Shown piece after piece: positions 28,158 through 35,103 of a stretch of 64,000 nucleotides of DNA (positions are counted from its first letter, which is position 1; every line of letters starts with the position of its first letter). The notes under the pieces were generated by a model that was given only the letters and a program-made list of their open reading frames with translations, did no database searches and was not told the origin of the DNA. Origin of the DNA: Streptomyces sp. NBC_01244 (lineage in GTDB: Bacteria; Actinomycetota; Actinomycetes; Streptomycetales; Streptomycetaceae); the NCBI RefSeq assembly GCF_035987325.1, contig NZ_CP108488.1, positions 2,046,001 through 2,110,000 of the forward strand, given 5' to 3'. Made by a program: the position numbers and the translations under genes.

Positions 28158-29813
28158 TCAGATCTGGATGTCCACGAGGAACGGCCCGGGGTGGGCGAGC
28201 ATCCGGCCCACCGCGGCGACCGCCTCGTCGGGCTTCTCCACCCGCATCCCGCCCGCCCCGAGCGACCGGGCCAGGGCGGCGAAGTCGATCTCGGGGTGCG
28301 AGAGGTCGAAGGAGCCCGGAAAACCGTGCTGCGGGATCTCCCGCTCCCGCCAGTACTGGGCGATGTTGTCGTCCAGCAGCCGGTACTTGCGGTTGTTGCA
28401 GACCACGAACTTGGCCTCGATGCCGTGCCGGGCCGCGGTCCACAGGGCCTGGTAGGTGTACATCGAGCCGCCGTCGCCGGCGAAACCGACGACCAGCCGC
28501 TCCGGCCGGGCCAGCTTGACGCCGACCGCGCCCGGGAAGCCCACGCCCAGCGATCCGCCCCGGGTGAGGTGGTAGTCGCCCGGCCGCTCCGGCGGCAGGT
28601 ACCGGGTGACCAGCGGGGAGGTGGTCAGCGCCTCGTCGAAGACGATCAGGTCCCCGCCCGTCCGCTCGGCCAGGGTCCGCAGGAACACCGCCATCGGCGA
28701 CCCGTCCGCGTCCCTGGCCTCCCGCTCGGCCTGGCCCGCCCGCACCCGCTCCCGGGTCCGCGCGTCCAGCCGCCCGGCCGCCGCCGCCCGCTGCGCGGGG
28801 GTGAGCACGTGTTCCAGTACGCCGGCCAGCGCGCGCAGCGCCTGCCGGGGATCGGCGGCGAGCCCGAGGTCCACCGGATGGTTCTTGGCGATCTCGTAGG
28901 CGTTCAGGTCGATGTGCACGACCCTCGCACCGGCCCGGAAGGGGCTCTCCAGCTCCGGGAACACCTCGGGGAAGACGTAGGTGCCGACGATCAGCACCCC
29001 GTCCGCGTCCCCGATCAGCTCCTTGCTGTGCGGGCCGAACATGTGGCCCGTCTGACCGCGGCGCAGCGGGTGCGAGGCCGCGATGTTCACCTCGGAGGAG
29101 TCGACCTCGTACACGTCGGCGCCGAGCAGCTCGGCGACGGCGACGAGTTCGCGCTGCGCCCCGGAGAGCGAGACCCCGTCCCCGACGAGGACCACCGGCC
29201 GTTCGGCGGAGGCCAGCAGCTCGGCCGCCCGCCCCACCGAGGCGGCCGAGGGGGCCACGTCCGTGAGGGGCACCGTGGCGGGCAGTACGAGCTCGGAGTT
29301 GAGCTCGTCCAGCACGTCCATCGGCAGCGCCACGAACACCGGGCCGCGCGGCGGGGTCAGGGCGATCTTCACCGCCCGGCGGATGGTGCGCAGCACGGAA
29401 TGCCGGTCGGTGACCCGGGTCGCGTACTTGGTCACCGGCTTCGCCATCGCCACCAGGTCGGACGCCATCTGCGCGTCCATGGCGTCGTAGCGCACCCCGG
29501 CGTCACCGGCGACGACGACGAGCGGGGTGTGGCCGCGCAGCGACTGGTAGAGCATGCCGATGCCGTTGCCCAGCCCCACCCCGGAGTGGAGCTGGAGCAG
29601 CGCCGCCCCGCCGGTGGCCCGGGCGTAGCCGTCGGCGATGCCGGCGGCCACGGTCTCCTGGAGGGCGAGGACGTAGTGGAAGTCCTCCGCCGCGTCGACC
29701 GCGTCGAGGAATCCCTGTTCCACCGTCCCCGGATTTCCGAACATGACGTCCAGGCCGTCGGCCTTGAACTGCTCGATCAGCCTTTCCCGTCCGGGAGTGG
29801 CTCCAGAACCCAT
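28158..29813 (-). CDS. Thiamine diphosphate-dependent enzyme (acetolactate synthase / benzoylformate decarboxylase family)
   Basis: The product is 551 aa with the three-domain ThDP fold. The activating glutamate lies in LALQETVAAGIADGYAR (about residue 53). The central domain is at about 190-320. The ThDP-Mg motif runs from GFAGDGGSMYTYQALW to KFVVCNNRKY. It resembles benzoylformate decarboxylase and other 2-oxoacid decarboxylases rather than true acetolactate synthase, since no regulatory subunit gene follows. The product of such a reaction is an aldehyde, a natural substrate for the aldehyde dehydrogenase or Mo hydroxylase of the same run. Substrate identity is inference. Confidence 0.87.
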   Translation of the reverse strand: MGSGATPGRERLIEQFKADGLDVMFGNPGTVEQGFLDAVDAAEDFHYVLALQETVAAGIADGYARATGGAALLQLHSGVGLGNGIGMLYQSLRGHTPLVVVAGDAGVRYDAMDAQMASDLVAMAKPVTKYATRVTDRHSVLRTIRRAVKIALTPPRGPVFVALPMDVLDELNSELVLPATVPLTDVAPSAASVGRAAELLASAERPVVLVGDGVSLSGAQRELVAVAELLGADVYEVDSSEVNIAASHPLRRGQTGHMFGPHSKELIGDADGVLIVGTYVFPEVFPELESPFRAGARVVHIDLNAYEIAKNHPVDLGLAADPRQALRALAGVLEHVLTPAQRAAAAGRLDARTRERVRAGQAEREARDADGSPMAVFLRTLAERTGGDLIVFDEALTTSPLVTRYLPPERPGDYHLTRGGSLGVGFPGAVGVKLARPERLVVGFAGDGGSMYTYQALWTAARHGIEAKFVVCNNRKYRLLDDNIAQYWREREIPQHGFPGSFDLSHPEIDFAALARSLGAGGMRVEKPDEAVAAVGRMLAHPGPFLVDIQI

Positions 29814-29858
29814 CGAACTCCCCCTCCTTTGCTTACCGTCGTGCCGGAGTTACCGGAA

Positions 29859-30683
29859 TTACCAGCCGTACCGGGTGAGACCGTTCTCCAGGACTTCCAC
29901 GATCTTCTGCCCCGTGAGATACGAGTCGGGGGTCGAACGACCGGTCACGAACGGGAAGTCGACGATCACCGAAAGGGGATGGCCGAAATTCCCGTGGTAC
30001 GCGCCGCGCGGCCCGGTCGCATCGCGCAGGATGTACTCCAGCGGATACGGCGGCGGCCCCATGTTGAAATCGGTGCCGAGGAATCCGGTGCCGTCCTTGT
30101 AGTCGTACTCCTTGCAGTGGCCGGTCACGTGCTTGCCCCAGATGATGCTGCGGCGGTCGCCCCAGTCCCGGGCGAAGGCCAGGCAGGCGACGCCGTAGCA
30201 CTCGGCCGCGACGACCTTGCCCGCGTTCTTGAAGGCGAGGATCAGGGCGTGCACGCGCTCGTTGTTGGCGAGGTCCACGATCGGACCGCTGCCGCCCACG
30301 ATGAGCACGGCGTCGAAACCGGCGATGTCGGCCTGGAGCTTGTCCAGATCGCGGTGGTACTGCTCCAGCTTGGGCAGATAGGCCGAGTCGCTCGTGTACG
30401 GGCGCTCGGGGGCCCACGCTTCGATGTCGAGGGGGGAGTCGAGTCGGCTCGACTGCTCGAACTCCCGGCCCAGCCGGGCGTTCTCCTCGGTGGTGACCGA
30501 GCGTCCCAGCGGAGGATCGATGTAGTTCGCGTCGAGGCTCGGCGGGAGAGCGTGGGCACGCTTTCCGGTCGGCGTGGCGAATACGACTTCATAGCCCTGC
30601 TCGTCGAACTGCGATACGGGGCCGATCAGTTCCTCGGCCCAGTAACCGTGTTCGGAGACAATGACCAGAATCTTTCTGCTCAC
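29859..30683 (-). CDS. DJ-1/PfpI superfamily protein (copy 3 of 3), first gene of the long minus-strand run
   Basis: The product is 274 aa from GTG 30683, chosen for the GGAGGA ribosome site directly upstream. It contains KILVIVSEHGYWAEEL, with the acidic residue near 17-18. A central insertion is followed by VLIVGGSGPIVDL and the elbow VAAECYGVACL (Cys162). The length and insertion fit the larger Hsp31-like branch, so this is a second long DJ-1 protein beside that at 16.0 kb. Its promoter should lie in 30684-30978, shared with the divergent UBP zinc finger gene. Confidence 0.83.
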   Translation of the reverse strand: MSRKILVIVSEHGYWAEELIGPVSQFDEQGYEVVFATPTGKRAHALPPSLDANYIDPPLGRSVTTEENARLGREFEQSSRLDSPLDIEAWAPERPYTSDSAYLPKLEQYHRDLDKLQADIAGFDAVLIVGGSGPIVDLANNERVHALILAFKNAGKVVAAECYGVACLAFARDWGDRRSIIWGKHVTGHCKEYDYKDGTGFLGTDFNMGPPPYPLEYILRDATGPRGAYHGNFGHPLSVIVDFPFVTGRSTPDSYLTGQKIVEVLENGLTRYGW

Positions 30684-30978
30684 GGATTCCTCCAGGCGCC
30701 GCCTGTTGTCGTTGGCGTCCCCCACACTGGCCGCGCCGGGGGTTCCCGTCAAAGCGCTGGTGTGCGACTTCGTGAGGTAGTCGCCCAGGTCATGGGGGCA
30801 CCTCAGGAAGTCGTCCGGCGATGTCATGAAGTAGCTTCCGGACTACCTGACTTCGGCCGAATACCTGAACCGTCGTCGGGGCCCCGCCTTATGGTCTGGA
30901 CGCGCCGGAATCACGGGCGCGCTGCAATCACGGGCGCGAAGCGCGAGAGCGCGATCGCGCGAGAGAGGGACGGGGACG
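30684..30978. promoter_or_regulatory. Divergent intergenic region with short repeats
   Basis: This 295-bp gap separates the first gene of the long minus-strand run from the plus-strand UBP zinc finger gene and must hold both promoters. Direct repeats of AATCACGGGCGCG occur at about 30909 and 30927. They are followed by a self-complementary GCGCG-rich stretch at 30936-30962, just before the UBP ribosome site. Around 30770-30860 the motifs TAGTC and GAAGT recur. No clear -35/-10 pair could be assigned. Confidence 0.4.
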
Positions 30979-31251
30979 ATGACGATGGACCTGTTGTGCA
31001 CCCACATCGAGTCGATACGTCCGGTGAAACCCGGCACCGAGGGCTGCGAGGAGTGCCTCGTCTCCGGTGACACCTGGGTGCACCTGCGGATGTGCCTGAG
31101 CTGCGGGCACGTCGGCTGCTGCGATTCCTCGAAGAACCGTCACGCCACCAGGCACTACGGGACCACCGCGCACCCCATCGCGGCCTCCCACGAGCCCGGC
31201 GAGGACTGGGCCTGGTGCTACGCCGACAAGCTGATGCTGGACCCGGCGTGA
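30979..31251 (+). CDS. UBP-type zinc finger protein
   Basis: The product is 90 aa and is almost entirely one zf-UBP domain. Cys/His ligands are spread as in the ubiquitin-hydrolase zinc finger: CTHIES, CEECL, CLSCGHVGCCDSS, NRHATRHYGTTAHP. Bacterial members bind zinc; since there is no ubiquitin system, the ligand is unknown. ATG 30979 follows GGGACGGGGACG; a second ATG lies two codons on. The stop overlaps the GTG of the reductase fusion as GTGA, so the two proteins are made together and probably act together. Confidence 0.88.
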   Translation: MTMDLLCTHIESIRPVKPGTEGCEECLVSGDTWVHLRMCLSCGHVGCCDSSKNRHATRHYGTTAHPIAASHEPGEDWAWCYADKLMLDPA

Positions 31252-33059
31252 GCGCGGCCCCGGAGAGCGCCGCTGCCGCGGGCACCGCGCCCACGAGCAG
31301 CACGCCGACGAGCAGCACGCCCACGACCAGCGCGCCTTCGAGCACCGCGCCCACGAGCACCGCCACCGCGACCGCCGAAGCCGCGGCGCGCGCGGAGAAC
31401 CGCAAGCCCGTCATCCTGGCCGTGGACGACGACCCGCAGGTGCTGCGCGCCGTCCGCCGCGACCTGCGCAGCGCGTACGGCGACCGCTACCGGGTGCTCG
31501 GCGCCTCCTCGGCGGCCGACGCCCTCAAGATCCTGGACTCCCTCGACGAGCGCGGCCACGACCCGGCGCTCTTCCTCGTCGACCAGCGGATGCCGGACGT
31601 CACCGGGGTCGAGTTCCTGCTGGAGGCCGTCAGCCGGTTCCCCGACGCCCGACGCGTGCTCCTCACCGCGTACGCCGAGACGGACGCGGCGATCACCGCC
31701 ATCAACCGGGTCCGCCTGGACTACTACCTGCTCAAGCCCTGGGACCCCCCGCACGAGCGGCTCTTCCCGGTCCTGGACGACCTCCTGTCCGACTGGCTCG
31801 CCACCTACCGCCCGGCGTACGACGGGATCATCGTCGCGGGTCACCTGGTCTCCCCCGGCACCCACGCCGTCCGGGACTTCTTCACCCGCAACGGCCAGCC
31901 CTTCCGCTTCCTCAACGTCGAGCGGGACCCCGAGGCGCTGACCGTGATCGCCGCCGCCCAGCCCGACGCCGCGCTGCCCCTGGTCCGCTTCCCGGACGGG
32001 TCGGTGCTCTCCGCGCCGACGGACACGCAGCTCGCCCAGCGCCTGGGGCTGGCCACCACCGCCTCGCGCCCGCACTACGAGTGCGTCATCGTCGGCGCGG
32101 GCCCGGCGGGCCTCGCGGCCGGCGTCTACTCGGCCTCCGAGGGCCTGTCCACGCTCATGCTGGACTCCCGCGCCCCGGGCGGCCAGGCGGGCACCTCCAG
32201 CCTGATCGAGAACTACCTGGGCTTCCCCTCGGGTCTCTCCGGCGGCGACCTGACCCGCCGCGCCACCATCCAGGCCTCCCGCTTCGGAGCCGAGATCCTG
32301 CACCCGGTGGAGGTGACCTCGCTGACCCGCGACGACCCGGCGAAGATCCTGACCCTGGCGGACGGTACGGAGATCAGCGCCGAGACGGTGCTCCTGGCCA
32401 CCGGGGTCTCGTACAACCGCCTGGACGCCCCCGGCGCCGACCGATTCGAGGGCGCCGGGCTCTACTACGGCGCGGCGACCACCGAGAGCTCGGCGTGCAT
32501 CTCGCAGCACGTGTTCATCGTCGGCGGGGCCAACTCGGCCGGCCAGGCCGCCGTGCACTTCGCCAAGTACGCCGCCAGGGTCACCATCCTGGTCCGCGCG
32601 GCCTCGCTCGACGACAGCATGTCCCGCTACCTGATCGACGAGATCGAGCGCACCCCCAACATCGAGGTGCGGGTCCGCACGACGGTCGTCAGCCTGCACG
32701 GCGAGGACCACCTCGAACGCCTGACCCTCCACGACTCCGAGACCGGCGAGGACAAGGAGATCCCGGCCCGCTTCATGTTCACCTTCATCGGCGCCCGCCC
32801 GCACACGGGGTGGCTGGCCGGGGTGGTCGAGCGGGACGAGTACGGGTTCGTCCTCACCGGCTCGGACCTGATCTCCAACGGCGGCGAACTCCCGGCGGAG
32901 TGGAGCCTGGAGCGCGCCCCGTACCCGCTGGAGACCAGCGTCCCCGGGGTCTTCGCGGCGGGGGACGTACGGGCCCACTCGGTCAAACGGGTCGCCTCGG
33001 GCGTGGGCGAGGGAGCCATGGCGGTCTCCCTGATCCACCGCTACCGCTCGATGGGCTGA
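31248..33059 (+). CDS. Receiver / thioredoxin-fold / thioredoxin-reductase-like FAD fusion protein
   Basis: The product is 603 aa from GTG 31248. Residues 1-48 are a low-complexity Thr/Ser/Pro/Ala linker encoded by tandem DNA repeats. A complete receiver domain follows (about 53-180): acidic pair AVDDDP, phospho-acceptor Asp112 in FLVDQRMPD, Thr140 in LLTAYAE, Lys163 in LLKPWD. Residues about 188-270 resemble a thioredoxin fold (GIIVAGHLVSPGTHAVRDFF) but without Cys-x-x-Cys. Residues about 276-600 are a thioredoxin-reductase-like FAD/NADPH unit: VIVGAGPAGLA for FAD, FIVGGANSAGQAA for NADPH, FAAGDVRAHSVKR at the C-terminal FAD site. The redox CATC motif is missing; AATTESSAC stands there. It may be a phosphorylation-controlled flavin enzyme; the partner kinase is unknown. 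Confidence 0.88.
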   Translation: MSAAPESAAAAGTAPTSSTPTSSTPTTSAPSSTAPTSTATATAEAAARAENRKPVILAVDDDPQVLRAVRRDLRSAYGDRYRVLGASSAADALKILDSLDERGHDPALFLVDQRMPDVTGVEFLLEAVSRFPDARRVLLTAYAETDAAITAINRVRLDYYLLKPWDPPHERLFPVLDDLLSDWLATYRPAYDGIIVAGHLVSPGTHAVRDFFTRNGQPFRFLNVERDPEALTVIAAAQPDAALPLVRFPDGSVLSAPTDTQLAQRLGLATTASRPHYECVIVGAGPAGLAAGVYSASEGLSTLMLDSRAPGGQAGTSSLIENYLGFPSGLSGGDLTRRATIQASRFGAEILHPVEVTSLTRDDPAKILTLADGTEISAETVLLATGVSYNRLDAPGADRFEGAGLYYGAATTESSACISQHVFIVGGANSAGQAAVHFAKYAARVTILVRAASLDDSMSRYLIDEIERTPNIEVRVRTTVVSLHGEDHLERLTLHDSETGEDKEIPARFMFTFIGARPHTGWLAGVVERDEYGFVLTGSDLISNGGELPAEWSLERAPYPLETSVPGVFAAGDVRAHSVKRVASGVGEGAMAVSLIHRYRSMG

Positions 33060-33119
33060 GAGCGAACACGGAGCCGACCCACTTGCGATCAAGGAGCGAC
33101 CGGACGCACCGTTGATTAC

Positions 33120-33617
33120 ATGATTACAACCGAGCAGAACGAACAGCTCCGCACCTGGTTCGCCGAGCACCTGCCGGTGGACGTCTACACCTCGCTCCTC
33201 TCGGTCACGGTCGACCGGGAGGAGATCACCGTCGTCGGCGCGATCCCCGACAACGAATCGGTCGCCGCCTTCCGCGAGCGCACCCGCGAACAGCGCATGG
33301 ACGTCGCCCGGGAGGCGGAGGAGCTCTACCGCCGCAAGGTGTCCTGGGCCGCCCGGTCCGGCGAGGAGCAGACCCTCTTCACCCACCTCGCCGTCCCCGT
33401 CATGACCCGCCTGCGCCAGCCCGAGCGCCAGGTCCTCGACACCCTGGTCGCGGGCGGCGTCGCCCGCAGCCGCGCCGACGCCCTGGCCTGGTGCGTCCGC
33501 CTGGTCGGGCGCAACACCGACACCTGGCTGACGGACCTGCGCGAGTCCCTGGACCGGGTCCAGCAGGTCCGCGCGGAGGGTCCGGACCTCGCCGACTCCC
33601 AGAAGTCCGGGTCATAA
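33120..33617 (+). CDS. Hypothetical protein with ribbon-helix-helix-like C-terminal segment
   Basis: The product is 165 aa. The N-terminal 60 residues are predicted alpha/beta (LRTWFAEHLPVDVYTSLLSVTVDREEITVVG). The middle is strongly helical and charged. The segment QVLDTLVAGGVARSRADALAWCVRLVG resembles the helix-turn-helix of MetJ/CopG-type proteins. It lies 60 bp after the reductase fusion, without a ribosome site at normal spacing (AAGGAG is about 22 nt upstream), so the start could be leaderless or later. I do not recognise the family. Position suggests an accessory protein of the redox unit. Confidence 0.65.
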   Translation: MITTEQNEQLRTWFAEHLPVDVYTSLLSVTVDREEITVVGAIPDNESVAAFRERTREQRMDVAREAEELYRRKVSWAARSGEEQTLFTHLAVPVMTRLRQPERQVLDTLVAGGVARSRADALAWCVRLVGRNTDTWLTDLRESLDRVQQVRAEGPDLADSQKSGS

Positions 33618-33708
33618 CGGCGAAAGATCTCCCCGCGCCCGCAAGATCGCGCAAGCCTGGCACGGACCACCGGCGATCAACGCCCGACCCCAGGGAGAGG
33701 CCCGCACC

Positions 33709-34038
33709 ATGACCACCACCGTCGAATACATCCGCTACCGGATCGCATTGGACGATCAGCCGGCTTTCGAAGAGGCGTACGTCAGGGCCTCCGAGGCCCT
33801 GGCCGCCTCGCCGGAGTGCATCGACTACGAACTCGCCCGCTGCGAGGAAGAGCCCGAGCGCTACATCCTCCGCATCCGCTGGACCTCGATCGACGCCCAC
33901 CTGAACGGATTCCGCAAGGGCGAGCACTTCCCCGCGTTCTTCAGCGCGATCCGCCCGTACGTCACGGCCATCGAGGAAATGCAGCACTACCTCGTCACCA
34001 AGGTGGCCGGCCCCGGAAAGGCTTCCACCCCGTCATGA
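33709..34038 (+). CDS. ABM-family (antibiotic biosynthesis monooxygenase fold) protein
   Basis: The product is 109 aa with the dimeric ferredoxin-like ABM fold: IRYRIALDDQPAFEEAYVRASEAL, then CIDYELARCEEEPERYILRIRW, then HLNGFRKGEHFPAFF. Members include quinol monooxygenases and haem-degrading enzymes. The stop overlaps the start of the truncated haemoglobin gene (ATGA), a pairing also known in mycobacteria and other actinomycetes, where ABM/MhuD-like proteins occur with globins. A ribosome site, GGGAGAG, precedes ATG 33709. Confidence 0.82.
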   Translation: MTTTVEYIRYRIALDDQPAFEEAYVRASEALAASPECIDYELARCEEEPERYILRIRWTSIDAHLNGFRKGEHFPAFFSAIRPYVTAIEEMQHYLVTKVAGPGKASTPS

Positions 34039-34514
34039 GCACCACACCGGACACCACGCCCACCATCTACGAATGGATGGGCGGCGCGGAGGCGATGAAC
34101 CGCCTCACGGACGTCTTCTACGCCCGAGCCCTGCAGGACGAGATCCTCGCCCCGGTCTTCGCGGGCATGGACTCCGAGCATCCCCAGCACGTCGCGGTCT
34201 GGCTGGCGGAGGTCTTCGGCGGCCCGAAGCAGTACACCGCCGCCCACGGCGGCCACCAGCACATGGCCACCAAGCACCTGGGCCGCGGCATCACCGAGCA
34301 GCAGCGCCGCCGCTGGGTGGACCTCCTGACGGACACGGCCGACGAGGTGGGCCTCCCCACGGACCCGGAGTTCCGCGCGGTCTTCGCGTACTACATCGAA
34401 TGGGGCACCCGCATGGCCCTGATCTACTCGGGCCCCAACCCACCCCCGGTCGACGCGGCCGACATCCCGGTCTGGTCCTGGGGCCAAACCCCACCCTGGA
34501 TCCCGAAGTCCTGA
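34035..34514 (+). CDS. Truncated haemoglobin (group II-like)
   Basis: The product is 159 aa. It has IYEWMGGAEAMNRLTDVFYARAL, with the B10 Tyr at about residue 29. The helix E region is GGPKQYTAAHGGHQHMATKHLG. RRRWVDLLTDTAD carries the G8 tryptophan typical of group II/III globins, and the F-helix histidine lies before it. It binds haem and probably O2, NO or peroxide. The C-terminus is proline- and tryptophan-rich (VWSWGQTPPWIPK). It is translationally coupled to the ABM protein. Confidence 0.87.
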   Translation: MSTTPDTTPTIYEWMGGAEAMNRLTDVFYARALQDEILAPVFAGMDSEHPQHVAVWLAEVFGGPKQYTAAHGGHQHMATKHLGRGITEQQRRRWVDLLTDTADEVGLPTDPEFRAVFAYYIEWGTRMALIYSGPNPPPVDAADIPVWSWGQTPPWIPKS

Positions 34515-34576
34515 CCCACCAGCCCCCGGCGGAGCCCCTGAGCTCCGCCGGGGACAGCTCCAGCCCCGGGCAAATC

Positions 34577-34618
34577 CAGCCTCGCCGGCGTTTGAGGCGC
34601 GGGGTCCGGGGCGGAGCC
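34577..34618 (+). repeat. Dispersed GC-rich intergenic repeat, copy A
   Basis: The core reads CGCCGGCGTTTGAGGCGCGG followed by GGTCCGGGGCGGAGCC. Near-identical copies occur at 34667, 44603 (inverted), 53320 (inverted) and 53421, always at gene ends. This copy lies in the convergent gap between the haemoglobin and barstar genes and may act as a bidirectional terminator together with copy B. Confidence 0.8.
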
Positions 34619-34665
34619 ACGAATCCTTCAGCCCCGGCGCGCCATCCGGCCCCGCCGGGGCAAAA

Positions 34666-35103
34666 TCAGCCCCGCCGGCGTTTGAGGCGCGGGGTCCGGG
34701 GCGGCGCCCCGGCAGCCGGCCCCGGGCCGGACTCGGCGAGCAGCACCGTCAGTCCGGGCCCCGCACCCTCGTCCTCGGACTCGGCCCGCCAGAAATCGAC
34801 GGCCTCCTCCAGGATCTCGCTCAACGTCTCCCAGTCCGCAGGCCGAGCCTCCGCATACGCCCGCCAGGCGGTCACCACGAACAGCCGCCCCGGCGCAGCC
34901 GGCAACCACGACAGATCCCTCAGCGCATCGGCCAGCGCGTCCCAGTTCCCCCCGAAGTACTCGGGAACCTCCAGCGCGAGCCCCACGCGCCGCATCAGCT
35001 CCGCCTTGCTCCGTACGCCGCCCAGATCCAGCCGTACGGTCGCCCAGCCGGCGGCCTCGGCCGCTTCGAGCGCGGGGTCCAGGGGCCGCGGGTCCAGAGT
35101 CAT
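34666..35103 (-). CDS. Barstar-family RNase inhibitor
   Basis: The product is 145 aa. Residues 20-115 are a barstar domain: TVRLDLGGVRSKAELMRRVGLALEVPEYFGGNWDALADALRDL contains the EYFGGNWDAL signature that binds the RNase active site. The tail from about residue 130 is repeat-derived and not part of the fold. The start overlaps the stop of the RNase gene (ATGA), so inhibitor and enzyme are co-produced. It should stay in the cytoplasm and protect the cell from its own RNase before export. Confidence 0.9.
   Translation of the reverse strand: MTLDPRPLDPALEAAEAAGWATVRLDLGGVRSKAELMRRVGLALEVPEYFGGNWDALADALRDLSWLPAAPGRLFVVTAWRAYAEARPADWETLSEILEEAVDFWRAESEDEGAGPGLTVLLAESGPGPAAGAPPRTPRLKRRRG
34667..34714 (+). 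repeat. Dispersed GC-rich intergenic repeat, copy B, forming the barstar C-terminus
   Basis: The copy is almost identical to copy A, in the same orientation about 90 bp away. It lies inside the barstar reading frame: read on the minus strand it encodes the tail GAPPRTPRLKRRRG, and the barstar TGA falls exactly at its edge (34666-34668). This shows that the repeat was inserted into, or captured by, the 3' end of the gene. Confidence 0.8.

Noticed and set aside
27135..31070. A 1311-codon open frame on the plus strand opposite the ThDP, SnoaL-like and DJ-1 genes
   Set aside because: It is a shadow of very high GC3 genes on the minus strand; it has no family resemblance and covers several well-supported genes.
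34577..34714. Repeat copies as insertion sequence ends
   Set aside because: The units are under 60 bp, lie at gene ends across the window and have no transposase or target duplication; they fit an intergenic repeat or terminator family.
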